Below, in pieces: positions 42,113-50,563 of a stretch of 64,000 bases of DNA; positions within the stretch are counted from its first letter, which is position 1; every line of letters starts with the position of its first letter. This DNA comes from Haladaptatus salinisoli. GTDB taxonomy: Archaea; Halobacteriota; Halobacteria; Halobacteriales; Haladaptataceae. Where the stretch lies: positions 2,158,823-2,222,822 of the forward strand of contig NZ_CP085327.1 of assembly GCF_020614375.1 (NCBI RefSeq), written 5' to 3'. The notes beneath the pieces are model-generated. The model worked only from the letters and a program-made list of their open reading frames with translations, was not told the origin of the DNA and searched no databases. A program made the position numbers and the translations under genes.

Positions 42113-43471
42113 ATGCGAGTGATGAACACCGCGCGCGCCGAGAGCAACGTTCCCCGGGGGAAGTTCGGTTTCGAGCACGTTCCCGAAACCGACCAGTCGT
42201 TCGAGAACGCGCTCGAAAAGGCGCGAAACGGCGACCGATTGACGGTCGCCGACGGCGTCGAACTGCTGACGACCGGCACCGACCGCCCCGGAATCGACCT
42301 CGTCCGGAAAGAGCGCGTGCTGGAGGCCGCGGACCGTCGGCGCGAGGAGACGGTCGGCGACCGCGTCACGTTCGTCGCCAACCTGAACAACAACGTCACG
42401 ACCGCGTGCAACACCGGCTGTCTGTTCTGCAACTTCAAAAACACGGCGCAGAACTTCGAGAAGGGCGGGGGCGACCACGGCGGATTCACGAAGACGCCGG
42501 AGGAATCGCGCGAAATCGTCGCCGACGCCCGCGAACGAGGCATCTACGAGGTCACCTCGGTGAGCGGTCTCCACCCCGCCCTCGCGCTGGACGACGAACA
42601 CCGCGAGATTCTCGAATCGAGCGAGCGCGGCGACCTGAACTACAAATCTCCGGAGGCTTACGAAAAGGACCCGGCGACCTACGCCGACCAGCTCCGCGCC
42701 ATGAGCCTCCCCGGCGTCCACGTCCACTCGATGACGCCCGAGGAGGCCTACCACGCCCGCCGCGGCACGGAGTGGAGCTACGAGGAGGTGTTCCGCCGGC
42801 TGAAGGCCGCGGGGCTGGACAGCGTGCCGGGTACCGCCGCGGAGATTCTGGTGGACGAGGTTCGCGGCGTCATCTGCCCCGGAAAGATCGGCGCGGACGA
42901 GTGGGTCGAAGCGATAGAGGCCGCGGCGACCGTCGGTCTCGACACCACCGCGACCATCATGTACGGCCACGTCGAGAACGAGATGCACCGCGTGATGCAC
43001 CTCGAACGGGTCCGCGACGTGCAAGACCGGACGGGCGCGATAACCGAGTTCGTCCCGCTCTCGTTCGTCCACAGGAACACGCCGCTCTACGAGCGCGGCA
43101 TGGTCGACGGGGGCGCGACGACGCACGAGGACGAACTGCTGATCGCCGTCTCCCGGCTCTTTCTGGACAACGTCGAGAACGTCCAGTCCTCGTGGGTGAA
43201 GTACGGCGACGAGCAGGGGCTGAAGATGCTCTCCTGCGGCGCGAACGACTTCATGGGAACCATCCTCTCCGAGGAGATCACGAAGCGCGCCGGCGGCGAG
43301 TTCGGCGAGTTCCGCTCGTTCGCGGAGTACGTCGATATGGTGAGCGCCGTCGGTCGACGGCCCGCGGAGCGGTCGACCGACTACCGCCAGATAGTCGACA
43401 TCGACCCCGACGACCCGCCGTTCGGGCCGACGCTCGGCCCGTGCGCGGACGGGACGCCGCTCGTCCCGTGA
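42113..43471 (+). CDS. cofH: F0 synthase subunit CofH (radical SAM)
   Basis: This 452-residue radical SAM enzyme has the cluster motif CNTGCLFC near residue 104 (the CxxxCxxC ligands), EVTSVSGLHP, GVHVHSMTPEEAY, VPGTAAEILVDEVRGVICPGKI and FVPLSFVHRNTPLY. It is the CofH half of 7,8-didemethyl-8-hydroxy-5-deazariboflavin synthase, joining tyrosine to the flavin precursor in F420 biosynthesis. Start ATG 42113 (alternative ATG 42122). The partner CofG is on the opposite strand directly downstream, converging with an 81-base gap. Confidence 0.93.
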   Translation: MRVMNTARAESNVPRGKFGFEHVPETDQSFENALEKARNGDRLTVADGVELLTTGTDRPGIDLVRKERVLEAADRRREETVGDRVTFVANLNNNVTTACNTGCLFCNFKNTAQNFEKGGGDHGGFTKTPEESREIVADARERGIYEVTSVSGLHPALALDDEHREILESSERGDLNYKSPEAYEKDPATYADQLRAMSLPGVHVHSMTPEEAYHARRGTEWSYEEVFRRLKAAGLDSVPGTAAEILVDEVRGVICPGKIGADEWVEAIEAAATVGLDTTATIMYGHVENEMHRVMHLERVRDVQDRTGAITEFVPLSFVHRNTPLYERGMVDGGATTHEDELLIAVSRLFLDNVENVQSSWVKYGDEQGLKMLSCGANDFMGTILSEEITKRAGGEFGEFRSFAEYVDMVSAVGRRPAERSTDYRQIVDIDPDDPPFGPTLGPCADGTPLVP

Positions 43472-43552
43472 GCAATCTCGAAACGGGCACCCTCGTCCCT
43501 CGGTTCGGCACTCCGTTCGAGAGGCGACCCCGCGCGACCCCGCTTCGCGGGC

Positions 43553-44638
43553 TCAAACGTCGGCGAGTAGGTCGCGGAATCGTCGACCCCCGCCGTCCGC
43601 GTCGATGGCGGTTCGGATGGAATCGGACAGCCACTCGCCCCCCACGAATCGGTCGTACACCGGGAGTCGCTCGCGCAGCGGAACGCCCGCTCCCTCGGCG
43701 ATGTCCTCCAGTTCGCGCAGCGCGGGCCACGCGTAGTCCGGATTGATGTAGTCGTCCGTCACGGGCGAGACGCCGCCGAGGTCGTCCACGCCGCAGTCCA
43801 ACAGGTCGCGCGTCGGCGAGAGGTTCGGCGGGACTTGCACCGACACTTCGTCGGGGAGCGCCGCCCGCGCCATCGCCACGGCCCGGCGCATCGTCTCGAC
43901 GGAGGGTCGCTCGAACCGCGACCGCTCGTTCGGGACGACGTTCTGGACGATGACCTCCTGCACGTGGCCGTATCGCTCGTGCAGCGCGCGGATGGCGAGC
44001 AGGCTCTCGGCCCTGTCGCGCCAGTCCTCGCCGATGCCGACGAGGATGCCGGTGGTGAACGGGACGCCCAACTCGCCCGCGGTTCGAATCGTGGCGAGTC
44101 GCTGCCCCGGATTCTTCCGCCGCGGGCCGGCGTGGGCCGACACGTCCGCCGTGGTCTCCAGCATGACGCCCATGCTGGCGTTCACGTCGGCGACGAGTTC
44201 CATCTGCTCTCTTGTCTGGTCGCCCGGATTCGAGTGCGGGAGCAAGCCCTCGTCCAGCGCCAGTTCGCACACCTCGCGGAGGTAGGAGTGAATGGAGTCG
44301 TGTCCCCACTCGGCCAACTGGTCGTTGACGCGCGTGTAACGGTCGTCCGGGTCGTCGCCGAAGGTGAACAGCGCCTCGGTACAGCCGGCGTCCGCGCCCG
44401 TCCGGAGTATCTCCCCGACCTCCTCGGTCGAGAGCAGGGAGGCCTCGCCCGGTGGGTCGAAGTAGGTGCAGTAGGTGCAGGTGTACCGACAGGCCGTCGT
44501 GAGGGGGACGAAGACGTTCCTCGCGTAGGTGAGCGCGTCGGCGGCGGACACGTCCTCGGGGGTGACGGAGAGGAGGCGGTCGATTTCGGACGCTTCGATG
44601 GCGATGTCGATGTCGTACTCGTCGGCCCCCGGAATCAT
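43553..44638 (-). CDS. cofG: F0 synthase subunit CofG (radical SAM)
   Basis: This 361-residue protein from ATG 44638 (MIPGADEYDIDIAIEA) has the radical SAM motif ACRYTCTYCTYF near residue 50, GCTEALFTFGDDPDDRY, SNPGDQTREQMELVADVNASMGVMLE, VPFTTGILVGIGE and ELGVSP-like DDLGGVSPVTDDYINPDYAWP. It works with CofH to make deazaflavin F0. The frame is open upstream to 45538 but that part is non-coding. A minus-strand ACTTTTAC at 44661-44668 is centred 26 bases upstream, so the transcript is probably leaderless. Confidence 0.93.
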   Translation of the reverse strand: MIPGADEYDIDIAIEASEIDRLLSVTPEDVSAADALTYARNVFVPLTTACRYTCTYCTYFDPPGEASLLSTEEVGEILRTGADAGCTEALFTFGDDPDDRYTRVNDQLAEWGHDSIHSYLREVCELALDEGLLPHSNPGDQTREQMELVADVNASMGVMLETTADVSAHAGPRRKNPGQRLATIRTAGELGVPFTTGILVGIGEDWRDRAESLLAIRALHERYGHVQEVIVQNVVPNERSRFERPSVETMRRAVAMARAALPDEVSVQVPPNLSPTRDLLDCGVDDLGGVSPVTDDYINPDYAWPALRELEDIAEGAGVPLRERLPVYDRFVGGEWLSDSIRTAIDADGGGRRFRDLLADV

Positions 44639-44660
44639 TGGCTGGTGGTAGGTCGCGCGG

Positions 44661-44668
44661 GTAAAAGT
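44661..44668 (-). promoter_or_regulatory. TATA-like box of cofG
   Basis: Reads ACTTTTAC on the minus strand, centred 26-27 bases before ATG 44638; supports that start over the long upstream extension. Confidence 0.5.
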
Positions 44669-44797
44669 GGGTTTGGAAGCCGGAAGCGAGATGCGGGATG
44701 GTTTGAGTAGCGCGATTCGGAGGGGTCCGTCGTATCCGCGCTCGCCCTTCTGTTCATCAAAACATTCAAACGAGGGAAAATAAAACCCGGACAACAG

Positions 44798-45520
44798 ATG
44801 TCCCCTCCGACCGACGCCGGCCCCGCCGAACTGCTCCGCTGGTTGCGAACCACCGACGAGGAACCCGTCGCCTTCGTTCGCGACGTCCTGAACACGGTGC
44901 TGTGGGTCGTCGCGATCGGTCTCGTACTGTTCGCCGTCAGCGGAGTGTGGCCGCCGATGGTCGCCGTCGAGAGCGGGAGCATGGAGCCCCAGATGGAACG
45001 CGGCGACCTCGTTTTCGTGATGGACGAAGGCCGACTCGCGGGCGACGGTTCCCACGCAGACACGGGCGTCGTCACCTACCGCGCTGGAGAGCGGTCGGGT
45101 TACCAGAGCTTCAACGACTACGGCGACGTGATAATTTTCGCACCCGACGGCAACGCCCGGGAAACGCCCATCATCCACCGCGCGATGTTCTGGGTCGAGA
45201 GCGGAGAGAACTGGTACGACGAAGCCAACCCGGCGTACATCGCCGGCGCGAGTAACTGCCGAGAACTGGCCAACTGCCCCGCCCCGCACGCCGGATTCAT
45301 CACGAAGGGGGACGACAACGCGGGCTACGACCAAGTGGGATTCGCCCCGCACAGCGGTCCCGTCAAACCCTCGTGGGTCGTCGGCAAGGCGAAACTCCGA
45401 ATCCCGTGGCTCGGGTGGATTCGACTCTCGCTCGCCGCGACGCCAGCGCCCGAACCGCTGGAATCCCCCGGTCGCCCGGCGATCGGTTCGGCCACCGCTC
45501 CGGCGGTCGTCCCGACGTAA
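44798..45520 (+). CDS. Type I signal peptidase (archaeal Sec11-like)
   Basis: This 240-residue membrane protein has one N-terminal helix (VLWVVAIGLVLFAVSGVW) and the catalytic serine Ser61 in VESGSMEPQMERGDLVFV. Box D/E regions follow: DYGDVIIFAPDGN, IIHRAMFWVE (catalytic histidine of the Ser-His-Asp type) and FITKGDDNAGYDQ. The His in place of Lys is the archaeal/ER signal peptidase type. It cuts Sec signal peptides outside the membrane, for example of the secreted proteins in this window. The C-terminal 40 residues are proline/alanine-rich. Divergent from cofG; 159 bases between. Confidence 0.88.
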   Translation: MSPPTDAGPAELLRWLRTTDEEPVAFVRDVLNTVLWVVAIGLVLFAVSGVWPPMVAVESGSMEPQMERGDLVFVMDEGRLAGDGSHADTGVVTYRAGERSGYQSFNDYGDVIIFAPDGNARETPIIHRAMFWVESGENWYDEANPAYIAGASNCRELANCPAPHAGFITKGDDNAGYDQVGFAPHSGPVKPSWVVGKAKLRIPWLGWIRLSLAATPAPEPLESPGRPAIGSATAPAVVPT

Positions 45521-45534
45521 TTTCGACTCGTCCC

Positions 45535-46146
45535 TCACTTCTCCCGACTCGCTTCGACGCGCCCGTCCGCCACCGAGAGCGAGAACCCCGCGTCGAGAAG
45601 CCAGTCGCGGGCAGCGCCGTCGCCGTGCGTCAGCACTTCCGCGAGGTCGGCGATTTCGTCCACGTCCGTGGCGAGTCGATTCGAGTCGACCTCCGCGACG
45701 GAGGCACCCACCTCCCGCGCGATTCGGAGGTGGTCGAGGTACGACGTCCCGTGGTAATCGACCCGGAACTCGGGATGGCGCGCGACGAGCGCGTTCGTCC
45801 CGCCCCCGCGTCCGGGCGCGAGCACCACGTCGCCCGCGGCGGAGAACAGTCGTTCCAACGCGCGCGGCGTCGCCAGCGCGAGGTCGGCCATCACGACCGC
45901 GGTCGTCCCCTCCTCGGCCAGCACCGCGTTCACGGCGGGCGTCAGCGGTCGGGAGTCGACCACCTGCGGCGCATCGACGTCGATTCGGCGGGTGGTGAGC
46001 ACCGCGGGTTCCCGACCGGTCGCGCGAACGGCGGAGAGCACGTCTCCGAGCATCGCGCGCGCGAACTCGCGGCGCTCGTCGCGCGCGAGCACGTCGGCGA
46101 GTCGGGTCTTCGGTTCGCCCGCCGCGAACGGCACCACCACCTGCAT
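45535..46146 (-). CDS. cofC: 2-phospho-L-lactate guanylyltransferase (CofC)
   Basis: This 203-residue nucleotidyltransferase starts [33 protein letters not shown], where PF-x-x-x-x-P-K-T-R-L is the CofC/FbiD nucleotide loop. [32 protein letters not shown] and [12 protein letters not shown] complete the core. It makes lactyl-2-diphospho-5'-guanosine (or the phosphoenolpyruvyl analogue) for the F420 side chain. With cofG/cofH nearby this gives a loose F420 cluster; cofD and cofE are not in the window. Confidence 0.88.
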   Translation of the reverse strand: MQVVVPFAAGEPKTRLADVLARDERREFARAMLGDVLSAVRATGREPAVLTTRRIDVDAPQVVDSRPLTPAVNAVLAEEGTTAVVMADLALATPRALERLFSAAGDVVLAPGRGGGTNALVARHPEFRVDYHGTSYLDHLRIAREVGASVAEVDSNRLATDVDEIADLAEVLTHGDGAARDWLLDAGFSLSVADGRVEASREK

Positions 46147-46216
46147 GGGCGGTGCTACTCGGCTAACGGGTTAAGGGGTTGCGAAAATCGAGTCCGACGG
46201 TCGGCGATGTCGGCGG

Positions 46217-47023
46217 TCAGCGCAGGCGGTAGTTGGTCTGCTGTCGGGACCGGTACCAGTAGCCCGCACCGCCGACGACGACCAGGCCGAGAATTGCGGC
46301 CCCGCCGTACGTCAGCAGTTTGGTCGTCTGCGCCGATTGCTGGGCCTGCTTCGAGGCCGACCCGGCGCTCTCTTTCGCCTTGTCCGCGAGACTCCCCGCG
46401 AGTTCGAAACTCTCGTCGTTGTACGCCGTGACGGCGTCGTTCAGCGAACTCTCCGCGTCCGACGTGTCGGCACCCTTCGGCGCGTCGTCGATGGCCTGCC
46501 GTGCGGCGACGATGGACGCGCGGGCCGCTTTGCTCTCGTCGGTGTGGTGGTTCGCCGTCCACGTTTCGATTTCGTCGCTGCTACCGCCCTCGCGGGACTG
46601 GCCGAGTTTCGCGAACGTGAACGCTTGCTGGTCCTCGTAGCTGAAGTTCTCGACCTCGGGGACGGTGCCGGTCACCGTCACGCGCACCTCGCTCGCGTCG
46701 CTGTCGAGGCTGAGCGCGTGCTCGAACGACTGTCCGTCGTAGGACTGCTTTTCCTTCTGGTTCCCCGCTTGGTCGTACGTCGTGACGGTCCACGTCACGT
46801 TGGTCAGTTCGGTCTCTCCGCCGAGCGTCCACCGTTCGTACTCGCCGTAGAGGTCGGTCAGCGTGAACGTCCCGCTCACCTGCTCCCCCACCCTCGCGTC
46901 GTCCGGAACGCCCCGCTGGTCGGTCGAAATCGCCGCGGCGGGCGCGACTGCCGAGAGGGTCAGCGCGATGACGAGGAGGAGTGCTGTCAGGTTAGAACAG
47001 CGGGTCGAGTTCATCCTCTTCAT
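46217..47023 (-). CDS. Secreted, C-terminally membrane-anchored protein coupled to CetZ
   Basis: This 268-residue protein has a signal peptide (ALLLVIALTLSAVAPAAA, residues 13-31), an immunoglobulin-like beta domain (about 38-145; QVSGTFTLTDLYGEYERW, LTNVTWTVTTYD, VRVTVTGTVPEVENFSY), a helical segment (about 160-235) of the coiled-coil kind, then a membrane helix (LLTYGGAAILGLVVVGGAGYWY) and a basic tail RSRQQTNYRLR. It overlaps the end of cetZ by 32 bases (23 from ATG 47014), so translation is probably coupled. I do not recognise the family. It could anchor or sense the envelope where CetZ acts. Confidence 0.72.
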   Translation of the reverse strand: MKRMNSTRCSNLTALLLVIALTLSAVAPAAAISTDQRGVPDDARVGEQVSGTFTLTDLYGEYERWTLGGETELTNVTWTVTTYDQAGNQKEKQSYDGQSFEHALSLDSDASEVRVTVTGTVPEVENFSYEDQQAFTFAKLGQSREGGSSDEIETWTANHHTDESKAARASIVAARQAIDDAPKGADTSDAESSLNDAVTAYNDESFELAGSLADKAKESAGSASKQAQQSAQTTKLLTYGGAAILGLVVVGGAGYWYRSRQQTNYRLR

Positions 47024-48167
47024 CCTCGACGAGACCTTCGAGGTTCGTTTCGCTCTCTTGGCGGATCTCTTCGATGTTGTCCTGCGCCTCGATGGCGACC
47101 TGTTGGAGTTCCTTGATTCGCGGCACGTTCGTCACGCCCGACAACAGGACGACGCTCGCGACGTGCGGTTCGTGGACGGGGTAGTCGCCGCCGCGAACTT
47201 CCATGCTGCCGGTCTGCTCTTCGAGCCACTTGCGACCGCGCTCGATACCTTTCCGGTTCAGGTGCTGCGACGGACCGCTCAGGACGAGCAGCGCGCGTTC
47301 GGTTCCCTGAATCTCGCAGGGGAGGGTCAGTCGACCGAGCGCCGCCTTCCGGACGAGGCTCGTGATGCGGTTCGTCGTGTGGGCGGTGTCTTCGCCGGGA
47401 CCGCCGCCGTTTCCGGTGAACCGCGAGAGGAGGCCGCCGGAGCTCTGCATTTCGACGTCTTCCGCGGCGTAGCCGATGGTCGAGACGCCGCCGCCGGCGA
47501 GCGTGTTGATGATCTCGCTGGAGTCGACGACGCTCTCCGCGACGTCGTCGCCGCCGCCGACTTCGCCCGCTCCGAAGAGGATGCCGAATCGCGTGACTAT
47601 CTCCTCGTTGATTTCGGAGTAGCCGCTCTCGACGCTCTCGCCCGACTGACGCCACGAGTCGTTGTCGAACACCATCAGGTTGTCCACTTCGCGGACGAAC
47701 GTCTGGAACGAGCGCGCCGCGTTCAAGGTGTAGATGCCCCCTTCGTCGCTCCCGGGCAGGATACCGAGCCCGTAGACGGGTTCGGTGTAGATGCGCTTCA
47801 GGTGCTTCGCCACCACGGGCGCGCCGCCGCTTCCCGACCCGCCGCCCATTCCGGCGATTATGAGGAAGGCGTCGACTTCGTGGACGGGGATGTTGTCGAT
47901 AGCGCCCTGCACTTCGTCGATATCCTCCTCGGCGATTTCCGCGCCGAGTTCGTTGTCCGCACCCACGCCGTGTCCTTTGACGCGGGACTGTCCGATGAGT
48001 ACACGGTTCTCTTGTGGAACGTGTTCCAGGCCCATGAGGTCGGCACGCGCGGTGTTGACCGCGACAGCGGCACGAACGATGCCGCTCCGTGTTCGCTGGT
48101 CGTATTCCAGGAACTTGTCAACGACCTTTCCGCCTGCCTGACCGAATCCGATCATCGCGAGTTTCAT
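46992..48167 (-). CDS. cetZ: CetZ tubulin-like cytoskeletal GTPase
   Basis: This 391-residue protein starts MKLAMIGFGQAGGKVVDKFLEYD, the CetZ N-terminus, with AVNTARADLMGL and the GTP signature AGMGGGSGSGGAPVV (residues 106-119), plus FGAGEVGGGDDVAE and the synergy-loop-like C-terminal domain. CetZ proteins are the haloarchaeal tubulin/FtsZ relatives that control cell shape and motility (CetZ1 in Haloferax). The C-terminus ends EDEEDELDPLF. The length of CetZ1 is about 395. The membrane-protein gene that follows overlaps its last codons. Upstream, a minus-strand GATTTATACT at 48212-48221 gives a leader of about 23 bases. Confidence 0.93.
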   Translation of the reverse strand: MKLAMIGFGQAGGKVVDKFLEYDQRTRSGIVRAAVAVNTARADLMGLEHVPQENRVLIGQSRVKGHGVGADNELGAEIAEEDIDEVQGAIDNIPVHEVDAFLIIAGMGGGSGSGGAPVVAKHLKRIYTEPVYGLGILPGSDEGGIYTLNAARSFQTFVREVDNLMVFDNDSWRQSGESVESGYSEINEEIVTRFGILFGAGEVGGGDDVAESVVDSSEIINTLAGGGVSTIGYAAEDVEMQSSGGLLSRFTGNGGGPGEDTAHTTNRITSLVRKAALGRLTLPCEIQGTERALLVLSGPSQHLNRKGIERGRKWLEEQTGSMEVRGGDYPVHEPHVASVVLLSGVTNVPRIKELQQVAIEAQDNIEEIRQESETNLEGLVEDEEDELDPLF

Positions 48168-48211
48168 TTTTCGATACCGTTCTCCGTTGTGAGAATACCA
48201 ATATGAATAAG

Positions 48212-48221
48212 AGTATAAATC
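48212..48221 (-). promoter_or_regulatory. TATA-like box of cetZ
   Basis: Reads GATTTATACT on the minus strand, about 50 bases before the cetZ ATG, so a leader of about 23 bases is predicted; no strong SD is seen in it. Confidence 0.5.
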
Positions 48222-48339
48222 TTGTGGTGCAAGCCGTTTCAGTACGGTGACAATCTCAGCCAGAAAACGGTGGACGGCGGCGCGTTGACAATTCTATCGA
48301 GGTCGACTGGATGGCTTTCATACACCCCCTCTTTAAGTC

Positions 48340-48351
48340 TGGATATATCCA
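48340..48351. promoter_or_regulatory. 12-base perfect palindrome far upstream of cetZ
   Basis: The sequence TGGATATATCCA is its own reverse complement. It sits about 175 bases upstream of the cetZ ATG and just beyond the 3' end of the epimerase gene. A regulator binding site is possible; it could equally be a structural palindrome at a transcript end. The 201-base spacer 48168-48368 is AT-rich and holds no gene I can support. Confidence 0.4.
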
Positions 48352-48368
48352 CTCCGATCTTTTTTCTG

Positions 48369-49265
48369 TCAACTAAATTCGCCGGACGTAACCCCGAGAT
48401 ACTCGCCGAGGGTCGTCATCTCCTCCGGGTCGACGCCGAATTCGGTCGCGTCGTTGTCGGGGACGGTGTTGTCGAACTTCAACGACCGATACTGGTCTGC
48501 CCCCATCGGAAAGCCCGGAATCGCGCCGCCGACTTTCAGGCCCGCCCCCGCCAGCGCCATCGGCAGTGGAACGACGGTGACCGGCTGTCCCTCCGCGCGA
48601 CGGACGAGCTTCGCCACGTCCGCGAGGGTCAACACCTCCGGTCCGCCGATCCGGTAGATTTCGCCGTCGTGGGCTTCGTCGAGACCGTCCGCCAGTATCG
48701 GGACGAAATCTTCCACCCAGATGGGCTGGAATCGGGTCTTCCCGCCGCCCGGGAGGGGCGCGAGGTAGGGCGGCGTGAGCATCTTCGTGAACGAGAGGAA
48801 CTCGCTCCCCTCGCCGAAGACGATGGACGGGCGGAATATCGTCCACCGCAGGTCGGACCTTTTCACGACCTCCTCGGCCTGCCCCTTCGCCCGGATGTAG
48901 TCGGTCGGCCCGGTCGGGTCGGCACCGAGGGCGCTTATCTGAACGATCTTCCCGACGTCGTGTTCCTCCGCGGCTCGGACGATGTTCTGCGTACCCCCGA
49001 GGTGGACGCTCATGTGCGTCAGTCCGCGCGGCGGTTTGAACAGCGGCGAGAGCGCGACGAAGTTGACCACCGCGTCCTGTCCCTCGAACGCACCCTCGAT
49101 GGACGCGAGCGCGGTCACGTCTCCCATCGCTCGCTCGACGCCGTCGGGAACGTCGGCCTCGTCCGGGTTGCGCGCGAGAACCGTCACCTCGTGGCCCCGC
49201 TCGTGGAGTTCGCGCACGAGATTCCTCCCGATGAACCCGGTTCCGCCGGCTACGAGAACCTTCAT
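48369..49265 (-). CDS. NDUFA9-like NAD(P)-dependent epimerase/reductase
   Basis: This 298-residue atypical short-chain dehydrogenase starts KVLVAGGTGFIGRNLVRELHERG, the GGxGFxG Rossmann loop, with FVALSPLFKPPRG, the YIRAKGQAEE Y-x-x-x-K catalytic region (near residue 140), TIFRPSIVFGEGSEF and a C-terminal substrate domain. It matches the complex I NDUFA9 subfamily found in archaea, whose role is unclear; some act on lipid-linked or carotenoid-like substrates. The start has a TATA-like AGATTTAC (49291-49298, minus strand) 29 bases upstream. Confidence 0.85.
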   Translation of the reverse strand: MKVLVAGGTGFIGRNLVRELHERGHEVTVLARNPDEADVPDGVERAMGDVTALASIEGAFEGQDAVVNFVALSPLFKPPRGLTHMSVHLGGTQNIVRAAEEHDVGKIVQISALGADPTGPTDYIRAKGQAEEVVKRSDLRWTIFRPSIVFGEGSEFLSFTKMLTPPYLAPLPGGGKTRFQPIWVEDFVPILADGLDEAHDGEIYRIGGPEVLTLADVAKLVRRAEGQPVTVVPLPMALAGAGLKVGGAIPGFPMGADQYRSLKFDNTVPDNDATEFGVDPEEMTTLGEYLGVTSGEFS

Positions 49266-49320
49266 AGTTTAGATATGTGCACGAAAGTAGGTAAATCTAC
49301 TTGCTGAAAAACCCCGAAGA

Positions 49321-49328
49321 TTTTATCG
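49321..49328 (+). promoter_or_regulatory. TATA-like box of thymidylate kinase
   Basis: TTTTATCG is centred 25 bases before ATG 49349. It lies back to back with the divergent epimerase promoter element at 49291-49298. Confidence 0.5.
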
Positions 49329-49348
49329 CTCGACTCGAACGTCCGGAC

Positions 49349-49942
49349 ATGCTGATAACGCTGGAAGGGTTGGACGGGAGCGGAAAGACCACCGTCTGGG
49401 AGGTGCTCCGCGAGGAGTACCCCGACGCGGTGTTCACCCGCGAACCGACCGATTCGTGGTACGGCGAGGCCGTCGAACGCTCCGTCGAGGACGACGACGC
49501 CGACCCCATCGCCGAGCTGTTCCTCTACACGGCCGACCACGCGGCCCACCTCTCGAACACCGTCCGACCCGCGCTCGACGACGGCAAACTCGTCATCTCC
49601 GACCGCTACTCCGACTCGCGGTACGCCTATCAGGCGGTCGCGCTGGACGGGCGCGTGACGCGCCCCATGGAGTACATCGTCGGCGTTCACAAGCCGTGGA
49701 CGCGACCGCCGGACTGCACCGTCTACCTCGACGTCGACCCCGAAACCGGGGCGGCGCGAAGCGGCGCGACGAACAAGTTCGAACAGGCCGGATTCCTCGC
49801 GCAGGTTCGGTCGAACTACGAGCGACTGATGGACGCCGAACCGGGGCGGTTCGTCCGCGTGGACGCCACGCAGTCGCCCGAAGCCGTCATCGACGGCGTC
49901 GTCTCGACCATCGAGCGCGTGACCGACGACGCGGACGAGTAG
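49349..49942 (+). CDS. tmk: Thymidylate (dTMP) kinase
   Basis: This 197-residue kinase starts [20 protein letters not shown] with the P-loop GLDGSGKTT (residues 7-15), [12 protein letters not shown] near residue 30, [14 protein letters not shown] (the DR-Y motif) near residue 82 and [22 protein letters not shown] for the lid. It phosphorylates dTMP to dTDP. ATG 49349 is supported by a TATA-like box 25 bases upstream; the frame is open to 49301. Length is normal for short archaeal Tmk. Confidence 0.93.
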   Translation: MLITLEGLDGSGKTTVWEVLREEYPDAVFTREPTDSWYGEAVERSVEDDDADPIAELFLYTADHAAHLSNTVRPALDDGKLVISDRYSDSRYAYQAVALDGRVTRPMEYIVGVHKPWTRPPDCTVYLDVDPETGAARSGATNKFEQAGFLAQVRSNYERLMDAEPGRFVRVDATQSPEAVIDGVVSTIERVTDDADE

Positions 49943-50002
49943 GCGACGCGGAGGTGCGACCGGCGAACGAGCAGTTTTCACGCTCGACGTCGTACTCCAT
50001 CC

Positions 50003-50563
50003 ATGGCAGACAGGGACGACGATTCGGGAATCCGATTCACGCTCCCGCCGATGAGCCTCCCTCCGATCACGCTCCCCGGCCGGATTCGGCTCGTCTTTCC
50101 CGCGTTCGAACGCCCGGAGCGTCCGGAGCGTTCGACCAAAGTTCGCGTGCGCACGCGGAACGTCGTCGCCGCGCTGCTCGTCTTCGACGCCCTCGACGCC
50201 CTGCTCGCGCTGAGCGGGTCGCCGACGCCGTGGCTCCGGGCCGTCGTCGGAACCGTCGTCGCCGGGGTGGTCGTGGGCCCGGTCGGCCTCGTCCACCTCT
50301 GGGAGGGAATCGCGGTCGCGGCGGGCGCGGGGTGGCTCGCGGTCGTCCCCTCAGCGACCCTGCTGTTGCTCGCGCGACTTGTCGGGAAGGTCGATCTCGT
50401 CGGGGGGAGGCATCCAGAACAGGTCGATGGACACGCCGAGCGTGAACGGGAGCACCCAGATGAGGATGAGGGCGGTGCCCCTGTCCCTGACGCCGCTCCC
50501 GCCGAAACCGATCACGCCGCTCAACACGAGCGTCGTGGCGACGTAGACGAGGGGAATCAGTAG
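50003..50563 (+). CDS. Hypothetical membrane protein whose 3' end runs antisense into the next gene
   Basis: This 186-residue ORF has a polar N-terminus with an FTLPPMSLPPITLPGRIRLVF pattern, then three hydrophobic segments (VVAALLVFDALDALLALSG; LRAVVGTVVAGVVVGPVGLVHLW; IAVAAGAGWLAVVPSATLLLLARL) up to about residue 128. From residue 117 on it lies on top of the minus-strand gene 50351-50692, and its tail (HPEQVDGHAEREREHPDEDEGG) looks like an antisense shadow. The real protein may have ended near 50390 before losing its stop. I do not recognise the family. Confidence 0.55.
   Translation: MADRDDDSGIRFTLPPMSLPPITLPGRIRLVFPAFERPERPERSTKVRVRTRNVVAALLVFDALDALLALSGSPTPWLRAVVGTVVAGVVVGPVGLVHLWEGIAVAAGAGWLAVVPSATLLLLARLVGKVDLVGGRHPEQVDGHAEREREHPDEDEGGAPVPDAAPAETDHAAQHERRGDVDEGNQ

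Noticed and set aside
43553..45538. Very long minus-strand frame suggesting a 661-residue cofG protein
   Set aside because: The N-terminal 300 residues are antisense to the signal peptidase and lack protein character; ATG 44638 with a TATA-like box gives a normal-length CofG.
48222..48368. Plus-strand frame reading into the epimerase region, including a 21-codon ORF from 48311
   Set aside because: It overlaps the cetZ promoter region and the antisense of the epimerase gene, with no ribosome signal and poor codon use; treated as part of the upstream regulatory DNA.
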